64,000 nt of DNA, taken from NCBI GenBank assembly GCA_002245135.1, contig NGBS01000906.1, positions 1-64,000 on the forward strand. The letters run 5' to 3'. The position numbers and the translations under genes are program-made. Below, piece by piece: positions 25,201-38,900 of this stretch. Below the pieces are notes generated by a model, which had not been told where the DNA came from, did no database searches, and saw only the letters and a list, made by a program, of their open reading frames with translations. This DNA comes from Proteromonas lacertae. Taxonomy: Eukaryota > Sar > Bigyra > Opalinata > Proteromonadidae. Position 1 is the first letter of the stretch. Each line of letters begins with the position of its first letter.

Positions 25201-25995
25201 AATACTAATAATACACTGCCAAAAGGTAATAAACGAAGATCTAAACAAGAAACTGATTCTGTAGTATTATCAGATTTCTTACTCGAAGATAGTAATATGC
25301 CAATATATCGATTCAAACATGAACATGCAATAGAAGTTTTACATGAACAACTATTATCATCACAAAGACAAGATTTACACAATGCTGTAGCAACTTGGTA
25401 TGAAAAGAGTGTAGGAAATAGACTTAGTGAGATGGAAAGTCAATTATATGCTGTTATTGCTTACCATTGGTCAATGTCACCTGAAGAAAGAATTGCCTTA
25501 GCAAAATCAGTATTATATATGCATTTAGCAGCTAAAACAGCTTTGAGAGAACAAGCCTGGCATTCTGCGATAGATTATTTACTAAAAACATTGGAATTAT
25601 TAGATGCAAATAAGAAATATGGATTGAATGGATTTACTATTGCATTTGATGCTCCATTAGCACATTGTTATTTAGCTCGAGCTTATAGTCAAATTAATGA
25701 TTATGATAATACTTTAAAGCATATAAAATTATCATTTGAATCATATCATGCTCCTATTCCTTCGATTAGACATGATGTATACTTTGAATATGAAGGAGTG
25801 ATGCATAATTATTCGTTAAATAAAGGATGTAGTTGTTTTAAAAAGAAAGTGAAGTATTATCCGACTAATACCACACCAGTTGAAGATATTATATCGTTGT
25901 ATGAATTGTATATTCAACTGAAGAATAATACGAAGAAGAAACAGTGTGTTTCGACTAATCCATCATCATCTTTATCATCAAGATCAATGGTGTAA
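22237..25995 (+). CDS. Soluble-type class III adenylyl cyclase (ADCY10-like), two frame breaks
   Basis: ATG at 22237. The order of domains matches bicarbonate-type soluble adenylyl cyclase. An N-terminal helix leads into catalytic domain C1 (GFFDFTGYTRLAELL with the metal-binding Asp, then GGDVVKFAGDAVLVWW with the second). Domain C2 follows (VDDKGCVMICVFGLN, then GITTGICYCGVIGSANRCEY). A Ser/Pro/Asn linker and a helical TPR-like tail (YLARAYSQINDYDNTLKHI) complete it. It would make cAMP from ATP; no membrane span is seen. The C1 part (about 22,540-22,920) is in a different frame from the parts before and after, so two single-base shifts of opposite sense are needed, the second inside a Lys/Glu-coding A/G run. 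The big P-loop NTPase region of mammalian ADCY10 looks shortened or absent. Family assignment is secure; integrity is not. Confidence 0.82.
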
Positions 25996-26161
25996 AAGAG
26001 AGAGAATTCTTTAGATATATCTTTTCATTTTTTTTTAAGCAAAGTATCGTAATTTGATATTTAAACATTTATTATTTGTCTTTGTTATTTAAACATTATA
26101 TATATTAAAAACCTTCAAATAATTAAAAAAATACATAAAAGAATAAATAAATTTACTTAAT

Positions 26162-26833
26162 TTATATTATTTTCCTAGTTGTGGTAGCTTTGCCTCTAGC
26201 TTCGTTCATCGCTTCTGTTATGATTGATTTTATTAGTTGAATATCTTTCTTTAATTGAGCAACTGTAGCTTTATAATCTTCTACTCGTTTCTATTCATTA
26301 TTATATATTTATATATAGTTATACAGACTGTACAATCCATTCTTCATATTCTTTCTGTTTTAGTTTTGTCATTTGAGCAACTTTATCACTCAAATCTGTC
26401 AATCTTTAAAATATAATAGTTATATTTAAAAATATACTGTTCCTGTTGTGGTTTAACTTGAGAATGTACAGATTCCAGTATATATTGCATTTCACTATAA
26501 CTTTTTTCTAATCTTTTTCTTTCAGATTTCTCTCTTTGATATTGGAGTTTCATTACATTTAATGATTCTCTTTCTTCTTCTACAGTCATTATCATCAAGT
26601 CTTTTTCTCTTTTTGATTCTTTTATTGTCTTTTTCAGCCTTTTTTCTTCCTAAATAGGATTAATAGAATATTTTCAATACTGTCTGTAATTCCTTTTGTT
26701 CAGTTTTTAGTTTTGAGAGATATAAGTAATGCATGTCTATTTCTTTCTGAAGCTGACTATTTTGGAGTTTCATATCATCAAACTGATTCTTTACATTCTG
26801 TAATCTTTTCACAAAATCATCCAGTTCATTCAT
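26162..26833 (-). CDS. Small coiled-coil protein, 190 aa
   Basis: ATG at 26833 with four exons. The introns are 26650-26680 (31 nt), 26404-26437 (34 nt) and 26291-26324 (34 nt), and the spliced length is 573 nt. The entire protein is charged heptad-like helix (for example EERESLNVMKLQYQREKSER), ending in a basic tail. There is no catalytic motif. It resembles small centrosomal, ciliary or structural coiled-coil proteins, but I recognise no family. It starts head-to-head with the GCNA gene, with only 56 nt between the two start codons. Confidence 0.7.
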
Positions 26834-26865
26834 AAGGCGGTTTTAAAATTCAAAAATCAAATTTC

Positions 26866-26871
26866 GGCTTG
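26866..26871 (+). promoter_or_regulatory. GGCTTG element upstream of the GCNA gene
   Basis: GGCTTG lies 19-24 nt before the ATG at 26890, inside the 56-nt gap between two divergent start codons. Candidate core-promoter element shared with other genes in the window; inference only. Confidence 0.3.
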
Positions 26872-26889
26872 TGGTTTGAAAAAATAGAA

Positions 26890-28780
26890 ATGAGTTTTAT
26901 GGATGATGCGGACCTTTTTGATGAATGTAAAAGTATGTATAAGAAATATGAAGATAAGCAAAGTCGATTGAGAAAAAAATATGGTATTGAATCTCCCATT
27001 TCAACAATACCTCAAAACATTCAAGTAGTTAGTCCTATTCCAACATCTCCAATCCGTTCACCAGCTAATGAAGTCACTAAATCAGGCATTTTAAGTCCAT
27101 TTAGTGATGAAAAGTCTTCAACAACATCTGACTCTATCTTAGGTCCATCGTTCTCTTCAACTCCAATAAAATACCATTCAAGCCCACATGAAGGCAATCC
27201 TGAGTTTCCAGCGGTATGTGGTTTATTTTCTACAAGTATCACTGGAAGAAGTAAAATCAGAAAGATTTCTGTATTAACCAATCAATCCAATGTATTTGAA
27301 GAAAACCAATCAAAAGAAGAAGAGAATCAATTAGAAAAATCATTAAATCAAATCAATAATTCAATAGAATCAATGAGTGTTTCATTTCAAATAACTCACT
27401 CTCCAATTCATCATAATAATTTGAATGAAAATGAAAATGTGAATAATAGCAATTCTTTAGAAAGATCTCGAAGTTTTCGTATATATATTATTTAATATTT
27501 TTTTATATTTATTAATTTAATGAATAGATCACAAACGAGAATCAATCACTTCTTATTCTTCCAGAGATTCAAACAATTCCTTTTCCAATAATATAAATTT
27601 AATAAAATCCCTAGAGAATAATAATCATGTTGATGATTCAAATAAAGAAAATGAAAATAATAAAAGTAATCAAATCCATATAAACAATAATAACTCTTTC
27701 AATAATGAAAATAATAAAGAAAAAGAAGTTATTGATATTAATAATAATTCATCCAAACTCTATTCAGATTCTTCATTTCATTCAACTCCAAATGCATCAA
27801 TTAATAAAGATGACGATACTACTACTCGAATGCATGATATTCTTACTCCATTACCATCAAGAAATGTGATATATAATATCAATAATACTGACGATATATA
27901 TAATAATAGTTATGACATTCTAGCAACTCCAATATCAACAGAAAAAAGAGAAATAATCTACTTAAAACCAACTCCAATGAAAACTGGTGGTTCACCTCAA
28001 AAATTCTCTGATGATCCAGATGAAAATATCGAAATAACAGCTAGAAATCGAGAAAAATATGCTCAAAAAGCCTATGAAGAGTTTGATAAAAACATATTTC
28101 ACTTTAAATGTAAAATTCCAATTTACTATTCTAATACACTGAAAACAACAGCTGGAAATTGTTCTTGTTGTAGTATTGATGAACATTATCGAGAAGAAAG
28201 AAGAACAGAAGAAGAAGAAGAAAATATAGTTTTAAACAAGTATAATGACAGATACTGTATTGTAAGATTATCAATAAAAATAATTGATAATTATGAAAGA
28301 TTAAAATCAACTTTATTACATGAATTATGTCATGCTGCTGCTTGGCTAAACTATGGATATAGAAGAGGACATAAAGGAGCATTTTCTTATTATAGAAACA
28401 TATGCAATAAGTTTTATAATAAAAAGATAGTTACAACTTATCATGATTATAAAATATTTTATAAATATCAATATGAATGTGTGGATTGTCATACAAAATT
28501 TGGAAGACATTCAAAATCAATAAATATTGAATTTACTGTATAATATATATATATATATATCTCACAATAGAGATGTGGAAGATGTGGTGGTAGAATAAAA
28601 GAACTTGGTGAATTTAAGAAAGATGGAACTCCAATGATAAAACAAAATTTAAGTGGTTATAGTTTATTTGTAAAAGAGAATTATCATATAATCAAAGAAA
28701 AGAATAATGATCTAAATCAAAGTGAAATAATGAAAATACTTTCTGAAGAATGGAAGAATCATAAAATTGAAAATAAATAA
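26890..28780 (+). CDS. GCNA: GCNA-type SprT-like protein with zinc finger and HMG box, 602 aa
   Basis: ATG at 26890 (the upstream in-frame TTG is not a likely start). Three exons with introns 27479-27527 (49 nt) and 28538-28570 (33 nt); spliced length 1,809 nt. The first 370 residues are disordered and Ser/Asn-rich with repeated short Pro motifs such as DILTPLP. The SprT metalloprotease-like domain follows, with HELCH in a LLHELCHAAAW context and a downstream His in RRGHKGAF completing a zinc site. Next is a split zinc ribbon, CVDCH and RCGRCGG, interrupted by the last intron. The C-terminus (SGYSLFVKENYHIIKE) looks like an HMG box. The order disordered/SprT/zinc/HMG is that of the GCNA/ACRC family, which acts on DNA-protein crosslinks. 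The catalytic HExxH is intact. Confidence 0.85.
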
Positions 28781-28905
28781 TCAATAACATCTTTTTATGT
28801 AAAAATATACTCGTTTCATTTCAGTTATTCTTTTCATTCAATAACAAAACACATTAAATACATTAATTTTATAAAATATACAACAATTATATAGAAATTA
28901 GATAT

Positions 28906-29853
28906 TTATTTTTTGGATATTAATAAATCTCTCAAAAAGTCTTTCTTGAAGTCACTTAACAATTTCTCTTTACTATCAGATCCTAATATATTCTTTATAT
29001 CTTTCAACCAACTATAATGGATTAAATTAAGTTTAGATAAATTCAATTTTTCTTCTAACAACGACAAACCAATTCTTTGACTTTCTTGTTCCAATTCAAA
29101 TCCTTTGGCTGAAGCATTCTGTACCATTATTTTCCCTTCATTTAAAGCATTATTCATTATCACATTGGTATTAGCTACAGCTGTAGCATACAATTGTTCA
29201 CTTTCTTTTCTTATTACACTCACTTTGTTTTGATTCTCAGTCACTTTCTTATTTATTTCAGAAACTACTTTGTTAATTATTGAATTTGTTACTTTGGAAG
29301 AAATACTTAACATCCCTAGTTCAAATCCACCCATTTCAGAATAATTCTCATCAAAGAATTTATTTACAACACTTTTCATTTTATTATAAACATAATTCCT
29401 TTCGAAATACTGTTCCATATTATAAGATCTTGCTTCAGCAACTAATAAACTGTTAATTTGAGATTTATAGTAGGAACTATATGTTGTTGAAAACTTCTTA
29501 TATAGATTTACTAGTTCTTTTGCTTTTAATCGGTAATAACATGAATAAAAAAATGAAAACTCATTTCCATCCTATATGAAAATAAGTAATAAAATATATA
29601 CTGATGTTGTAGAAGTCAGAGTATCATTCAAAATTTGATAATTTGATGGGAACACTAGAAAATTAACCATAGGACCAATAAAATAATTTCCAGCTTTATA
29701 AACAGTAGTATAATCAACATGGCCTGTAATTGAGTTTTTCGTTATTCCTATTTCTGTTTGATCAAGCTTTGATAAACCGATCATAACAACGACATAAATT
29801 ATAATATACAAAATTGTTAGAAGAATAAACCCTCTGCAGTATTTTTTATTCAT
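28906..29853 (-). CDS. Membrane-anchored SPFH/Band 7-like protein, 305 aa
   Basis: ATG at 29853, with one intron at 29572-29601 (30 nt, GTAT to TAG). A hydrophobic segment at residues 9-28 (LLTILYIIIYVVVMIGL) is a single membrane anchor. The next 110 residues follow the SPFH pattern: a glycine-led strand with a G-x-Y-F-I-G-P turn, F-P-S, then a T-S-T-T-S-D-G-N-E strand opener like the TxDG of stomatins. A helical region with Ala/Gln-rich heptads follows, as in flotillin/prohibitin C-termini. Such proteins form oligomers that organise membranes. The family match is by pattern and moderately sure; it could be a lineage-specific relative rather than stomatin or prohibitin. Confidence 0.62.
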
Positions 29854-29925
29854 TTTTATAAACCGTAACGAATATATTTCTATTTATTATTCCAAAATAC
29901 AAAAACAGTAAATAACAACAAATAT

Positions 29926-32900
29926 TTACACATCTACAGTTTCTAATCTATTATTTGACTTATCTGATCTACTAGAAGCTTCTGCAGATTTATTTATATT
30001 GGATGATTTTGACTTAGATTTATGATTATCAGATTTTAAAGTATCAGATGAATCAGAAAACGTAGAATTCCTCAAAACCAATATTTTCTCATGCAATGTA
30101 GCTCCATCACTTAATCCAACAGTTAATCTATTATTGTTATTATTCTTCAATTCATCTTTACTATTTCTACTGTTACTGTTCGCTTTATTATTATTATTTC
30201 TTTCATTATAATCATCAGCTGCTGGAATAAATTCTTGTTCTATTGGACTACAGATACTTCCAAATCGATTGTTGTGAATGTTTCTTGCTGTTGTATTACT
30301 GGATGAACTATTAAAATACAATTAAATACAAATAAATACAGTTGTATTAATGATAATCTTTGACTTTCATGAGTGGATGGTACTAAATATGAACTTTTCT
30401 TTGATCTTCGCTGTACAGACATTCGTTTGGGTATAAGTGATCGTTGTGATTCATTTCCTGAACAATTTGGTGGAGAAATACTTCTATATATATATATATA
30501 ATAATAATATAAAATATATACGGTCCTTGTTCATATTGTATCTGTTGTTGCATTTGTGTTTGAGTCTTTATCATTTTACCATAATTTGCTCTTAATGTTC
30601 TATTAGTAAAACTACTGATATTATAATTATTATCATTATTATTGTCGTTATTATTGTCGTGATTGTTATTCATATTCTTTGAGGATCTTTGAGAAGATTT
30701 TGATTTTGATTTTCTACCACTAGAGGATTGAGATTCTTTAGCATTCTTTTCATTCAAATAGAACATATACATTTTCTGTGAATTAATTAAACTGGAAATT
30801 AATATATTAATAATAATCAAGCCAATAGCTTGAATAATAGTTCTAATTGTTAGATTATCACTTAAATAGATGGATGATGGTAATATTATTAAAATTCCAA
30901 AGAAAATCAATACAATTGAATAGGTTATTTGCATTGATTCATTAAAATCTCTATCAGCATTTCTCACTCTAAATGAAACATATAAAATAAATAACAATGA
31001 AAAACCATCGATCAACAACTCAATAACTGAACATGCAACATTATAATGACATGTATAGATAATTGTCATTTTACTTATATCCGTTTCTTTTTCATAATAT
31101 TCTGAAGTGATTTTGGGTGGAAATGCAAAATTCCAAATTACTACATAAATAACATAAACAATCATTATGATTAATATCATATATAATAAATCCATTGTTC
31201 TTGCACTGACTCTCTTTATTCCAGTATTATTCAACACTTTATGAACTTTCCAAGTCTTTGTAAATAGTGTAACATACAGTAATTTCACTGAAATAATTAA
31301 GAATAATAATTGATTTCTACACATATTCACACTTTCAGCTTGTTCAACAAAGTATACAGCGGATAATGTAAGTAAAATTGATGATAGACATATCATATAT
31401 ATAAAGAATAAAAATGATTTTCTGATGATTTTAGAATGACGATAATAAGTAGCAAATGTAACAAATACTATATTCAATAATATCGATATTCCACCACATA
31501 TTAAAACAAATACATGAAGTGTTTGTGAATATTGATAAGTTGATTTTGGTGCTCCAAAATATAGATTATCACCATTGTTATAATAATAATAAATATTATC
31601 TGTTTTGTATCTTTCAAGTATTGTTAAAGTAAGGTAATGATTAATCTGAGCAAAATAACTATCTGCTTTTATAATATTCTTATCAGTTACTTCTACTTGT
31701 TCAATTGTAGTTTTCACTTGTGTTGAATATAATATATATCGAATAATATCTTTATCTATGTAATTATAATCATTATTATTGATATTAACATATTTCGGTA
31801 TTTGCTTTATTATTGTATCAATTGTATTAATTGTGGATGAAGTGTGATAGAGTAAATCATCAGGTTGTAATTGGTTATTAGACATCACTTTAATACTCTG
31901 GTTAAATTCATTCATCAATGAGTTAAAAATTGGATAATATGAAAACAACATGTAATGAGTATTTAAATGGTTTTGGAATTGTATAAATATATCGTAATTT
32001 GGATAGATAAATATCATTTTTATTGAAGAGTAATATAATCCAACTAGTTCATATGCATCAAGGAGATTCTTCATGCACTTTTCCTGTGAAATCATTACAA
32101 CAACTATTGATAATTATTATATATATATATATAATATATATACACGCCATTCTCCCACGTATTAAATAATATTCTCTCATTTTCACTGTTAATTCATCGA
32201 TTGCAGAAGGATTTGAACAATCATCAATAACAATATAATCCCTCATTCTGTAGGATGTATGATTCAATAATTCTTGTATAGTAACAGCTGTAAAAATAGA
32301 AATTAAAGAAAATAAATAAAAAAAATATATAAGTAAAAAATGATATATTTCATAATCTTTTGGTGCTAATATTGAATAACCATCTATTGCCAATTCTTCA
32401 AATTTCTTCATTAAAACATTAGCAATAAAACTATCGATCCAAGCAAATGGTATAATATTATATCTTAAGTTTTTATAACTGTAAATTCTACAGACATACA
32501 TCATAATTGTATTATCAAAATCATTTTGGACTTGTAACAAATCATCCATTGGTAATGGAGAAATATAACAGAAATAAGTGTTTTGATTAGATGACAAAAT
32601 ATCTCTTAATTCATCAATATACTTGTATTGTTTAACATATAAATTATAGTATATATCATTACTTTCTTGGTTTATTTTCGTTATTTCGTATTTCAATGTC
32701 ATATACAATCTTATATCAATATCATACTCACTTTCAGCTATAATAAACAACAATTTTATCTCTATTTTATTAAATGTATAAAGATATGTATTATCAACAT
32801 CACCATCATTATTTTCCATTGAGAATGAACAAAATAATTGTGGAGAATGAGTATAAGGATTATAATTCAACGGAACAATGGAATATTTCTCCACAAATTC

Positions 32901-35900
32901 AATTTCAAATGAGTAAGTCAAATGATATTCTTTTGTATAATTGTATTTCACCAACATATAATACTGTTGTACTAGCCTTGAAGGTAATAAACTAACATAA
33001 CCATAAGGACTTAGAATATTTAAATGTTTATTCAATAACTCACTCATTTCATTGTTATTATTAATACTTATAATATTTTGCAATAACAAAATACTCAAAG
33101 TTCCTATATAGATTGTAGAATCAATGATAAAATTATCACCAAATTCATTAACATATTTCATTAAGAAATTATTAGAAATATCTCTAAATTGGTATATAAT
33201 TTGATCAGAATTAGCTTGTAATATACTTCCAAAATAAGTGCCAAATAATCTGAATTTATTCAATAAATGACGTTTATCAAGTGATAAATGCAATAGAGAT
33301 AAGTCAGTTATAATTACTCTTTCATTTGGATCGAATATTGATAAAAATGATTCAGCAAATTCATCAGATATTTTAAATATATTTCCAAATAACAATAAAA
33401 TAGTTCCGTTATAATTCTGAATAAATGATTGGATTGATTGAATTGATGATACTTTTTCCCATTTCAAAACTTAAGGATGTGATATCATTATAATGATAAT
33501 TCAATAATATATCCCTTACAGATTGAACAAACTTAGCATGTTTGGCATTGTATATTATCACAATTTTCTTTGTTTTATCAAATAGATAATTGTTTATATA
33601 ATTTGTGAATGAATAAGGTAAATAATTAACAAAAAACACTTGTCTTTCACACACTTCACCAGCATGAGGGAATAAATAGAAGAAATATTTCATTCGTTAA
33701 ATAAAGTAATGGTAAAAAATACTTTTCTACAATTTCATAATCTGTTAAAACTAAATAAATTTGAATATTCGTTTTGCTAGTAAATATATTGATTAAATCT
33801 TTATAATAATAAGGTTTTGGTACAATAACTCTTCCATTTAATCCACCATTTGTGTTTATTTCAAAACATTCTCTTTGTATTGATATTATATATCCTTTTT
33901 CATAGTCTGATAAATCACTGAATTGATTCTGTATAATCACACCTATTGTTATTACATCTTTTGATGTTAAATAACAATAATTTGATCTTTTCATTTCTAC
34001 AGCATAGTTTAGATAAAGAAATTTATTTTTTTCTTCACTATAACCATTACATAATTTATAATCGAATAAAAATGGTTGACTTATTAATTTCTTATCTGTT
34101 ACAAAGTTTCTAACGTAATTTATTCTATCCAATACATTTGAAGGAGCAACTTTTATTATCCCAAATGGAGAAATTATTTCATTACTATAGAAATCATATG
34201 TTTTAATATCAAAACCAGAAATTGCTAAAGTATTCCTTAAAATATCAACGAATAGTATATTAATAAACTGATATTCAGCAAAATGTAGATTTTCTATATC
34301 TCCAGATAAATAATTAGTAATTAAACTATTAATAACATCATTATTCATTATATTATATTCATTATTAAAGTTGTTAATATAAACAGAATAATCTATTAAA
34401 TTGTAAGTTCCAATAATATAATTATTAATAAATGTTGGACAATTATCTAAATATTGCATTTGTCCTCTTTCTAATAAGTAATAATAAATATTTAAAATAT
34501 AGTCGTTACTCAATTTGCGATAGGAACACATCTCATCAGCAAATGATCCAACGGAATCATAATCTAAAATACATACAATTTCATGTACTATTTCTGTTTC
34601 AATATATCTAGCTATAAATTCATCAACATCATCAAATAGAGAATCTCTTGTCATTGGAATAAACATCAAATTATCCACTGGAAATTTGTTTATTATTTTA
34701 TCAACTAAATAATTGTTTACTTCTGAATATATAACGACTATATTTTTCTTTTCATATCCTTTTACTAAGTAATTTACCAACGGAATTAAGCTTTGAACTT
34801 CATTCACACCAATAATTGTATTCTTTGATATTTCACAATAACCAAACAATCTAAATGCAAAATAAATTATATTCGTTTCATTTATTGCTGGAATAACAAT
34901 TGGATGGTTCATATTTTGATAAACCACCAAAAATTGCAATTATTTGATTGTTATTTTTCTTATTAAACAACTTAATATCATCTACTGCTTCTTCTATATC
35001 TTCTTTAGCATGACATGGGTATGTTTTAATAGATAAACTGTTATAAGAATCTTCATTATCATATAGTGATATATAATGAATAGAGTTTATTAAAGTTAGA
35101 AGAATTGGTCGAGTTAATATATAATCTCTTCTCTTTTGTACAGCTTTTGTATTGTATAAAACGGCTATATATTTTGGAATAGATGGAACTATTTTGAATT
35201 CTGAGTTACAAATCAAGCCGAAATATTCTGGTTGGTTCTTAGAATAAGATTCTGAATATATTTCCATATCATTACTATATTTCTTTAATAACTGATATTC
35301 ACGATTATTATTGATTATCACTAAATACAGTGGATTTAACGTGTAATGATTCTTATTCAATCTCATTGAAATATTTGCGAATTTATATTCCATTTTATTT
35401 AAAGTCTTTCTCTCCAATATTTCATTGTAATTTGTTGAATTATGAGCTTCAACAATAGAATTGTATAACATCAACTGGAAGTATCCTAAGTAACTGTAAT
35501 AATTGGGATTTTCACCATATAAAAGTGGATAAATCTCTTCAAACATATCATATTCATTCTCCATAAAGTTAGGAAAATAAGTTGAAATAGAGCATGCATT
35601 ATACAAATAATATTTTGGATTATTCATATAGGAAAATATACTAAAAGTACAGAAGGAAATTGTCCTATCTAAACCTCGAGTTGATAAGAAGTTAAATATA
35701 TCAACATCTAAATCATTTATTGTATTAATAACCAACATTTTATTTCCTGTAATTTCATCAAAATATGATTTTATTGAGTTTATTGTTGGGTTGTAGATTA
35801 TATCATAATTAATTCCTAAGATATTACACCAATATTTAAATGCTGAAGCATCTAATCCTATTTCACTGTTAGTTATTAATAAGAAATATTGATAATTCAA

Positions 35901-38900
35901 CGCATAATAATAATTCAATAAATTAATCCAATATGCATTAATAGTTGAAACAGTGGAAATGACATATTTATTACATATTCCAGATTCATAATTATAAGTA
36001 AATAATGGCAATTGATATTTAATTAATATTTGATTTATACTTAATACACAACTCCTTGTTAAACATCCAAACAAAGCAATTACTTTATTATTACTACATA
36101 ATGTATTAACTTCATTTAAAAACTCATCAATAAATACTTCGTAATAGATAATATGATAGTTTATAATATGATGTTTCAACTCATATAATGCAGTATAATA
36201 TCCTTTCAATATTTGAGTAGTAAAGTTATAATTTCTTTCTTTTATAACAACGATTATTTTGTGTGTATAGTTATCTGTATTATTGTATTCTTTTGATACA
36301 TTACAAGTTTGGTTTGATAATAATACATGATTAGAATAATAAAAAGGTTCAGGAATAATATAATCAGATGAATTATAGATTAAATTGATTGTATAAATTT
36401 CTTCTTCAATTATTAGTCCATTATCATTATTATTATTATTATCGCCATCTCCATCAATGACTATATTATCACCATCTCCACTATCTATTTCAATATTCAA
36501 TTCTCTATTTCTTCTTCTTCTTCTTCTTTCATTAGTATTATCATCATCAACAATAGTTGAATTATCAATTATCCATACATTCAATTCAAATTGGCCTATT
36601 CTCATTATTCTACTGAAATAATTTGATGATTTTAGTTGGATATTACCTTCAGGAGCATAATAAAATTGATCTATTTCTAATACACTTTGAGTGCGCATTT
36701 TGTGAAAATAATCTAATGCGATTGAAGCAAATTCATAACTATTGGATAATGTTAATAATTTCAAATGTGGAAATTGTACACAATTAGTGTATTGATCATT
36801 ATATTTCAAGCCATAGGTTTGAGTGATGGGTGTAATTATGCAATTATTGTCAATGTAATTAAGAATTGGAGCAACTTCAGTTTGTTGTAAATATAAATCA
36901 AATATTGTGAATGTATTGAATTTATCTTCCTTAACTTTACTGTATAGTCTATTTCTGTCATAAATTAGGTTTAAATTATAGATATCTTCATATACACCCT
37001 CATTATACTCTGTGCTTATTGCTAATATTACTACATTTATATCTTCCATATTTTCTACTAAGAAATTTGTTAATAATTTCAATTTGGACAAATTTGATAA
37101 TATGAATGACTGAACATTAGGAATGAAATGTTCAGTCATTATTGAATCATAAATCCTTGATATAAAAGACCTAATTGGTTTTGCTGATTTATCATATTCA
37201 ATTTCATACACTAAAACAGTTCTTTTGATGTTTTTCAACGCACAATATTCACCTATTACTTGTAATTTCTGATGTAATAATGACCCAAATATGTAAAAGT
37301 TACTATAATAACATTCTTCTTGATCAACATCGTAGAAGTAATAGAATTCAATATCTTTATCTTTAATTGTCTCTGCTATCATTTTTCTACCACTTTTACT
37401 AGGGATAACCTCCAAATATGGCAATTACCTTTTAATTCGATTAATTCTTCCACTGCTTCTTTTAAAGTACTTAAATCATCGGTTGTATCTTTATAAATCA
37501 TGAATAATGCTCTTCATCATCATCCAGTTGTCGATTTAGAAATTCAGCATTAGTAGCAAATATGATTGGCAAATCATTGTATACTGTTTGATATTTTCCA
37601 CTGAAAGGATGCAAAAATCCAATTTTCACTATTTTAATCTCTTTTTTGGTGAATTTACTTGAATCTGTGTCATTTGGTATACAAACATATCTACCATTAT
37701 TTTTAATAGAAGAAAATGCCATCTGTTTAAATGTATATGCATTACTATATAAATTGACATAATCGCCTGTAAATGAATTATATCTCAATATATAAGCAGA
37801 TATAGCTAAATACATATTATCAGTAACAATAGTATCACCTAAAGGGGTCCAATACACATTACCCTCACCAAAAATCAAACTTTTAATTTCTGTAAATTTA
37901 GTCGTTTCATAATTTTCATACCCCTCATATAGTATTTTGAATAAAGAATAACATATTACTCCTGTATCTGATGGAAATGATTTCATTGAAGTAAACGCAT
38001 CTAAATATGACAAAAATAGTATATTTTCAGGTAATTGATTATTTGGATCATAATTTGACATAAAAAACATATTATCTGGAATATTTTCACTTACTAACTG
38101 ATAGGATTTAGTTATAAATAAAGGAGAATAATATACAAACAGGTGATAAGACAAATACTCCGAGTCTTTATCATAATAAGAATAAAAAGCTTGAATGATG
38201 TTTGACAAAAATTCAAAATCTTCTGTTAAAACAACAATTATTCCACCTGAACTCATTGATATTCTTATATCTTGGAATATTTCATACATATTGTAATTAT
38301 TAACATCAAATTGGTAAGAATGAAAATTATAACTGAATATTGTCAATAATTTAGACAAAGAGTCTCTATAATCCATTGAAAATTCAGCATGAATCTAATA
38401 ACATATAAATATTATATCTCTGTTTTTGAGTAAGTGGTGAATTAATGAAAATTTCGGTATATGGTACAGACCCACCACGTATCACATGACTTGAACAAGT
38501 TTCTCCACCTGATTTATATGGATGAATTAGTGGAATATCATATTTATCCAGTAATTTATTATTTTCAAAAAATTCTACACATTTTGAAGTATAACAACCA
38601 AAAATAGTGGAAATATTGTAAGTGGAAAAAATTTCTTCTAAAGATGGTAGGAAAATTGAATAATCTTCCACTGATTCATTGATATACAGTATATGAGGAA
38701 CCTATATATATATATATATATATGTTAAATAATATATATATATACATAAACACTAAATGATTTTTCAGCCATCTCATAAATTGCCGTTTGGATTGAAATA
38801 ATATGCAAATAATCATTAACATTATCTTTATCATATAATATTAAACAATGAAATGTTTTGGTTAACAACAATTTATATTTTGCTCCACATTTATATCTTT

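Noticed and set aside
38701-38745. (TA)n runs as telomeric or centromeric repeats
   Set aside because: Each such run examined lies within a short intron with GTAT/TAG ends, so intron microsatellites explain them.
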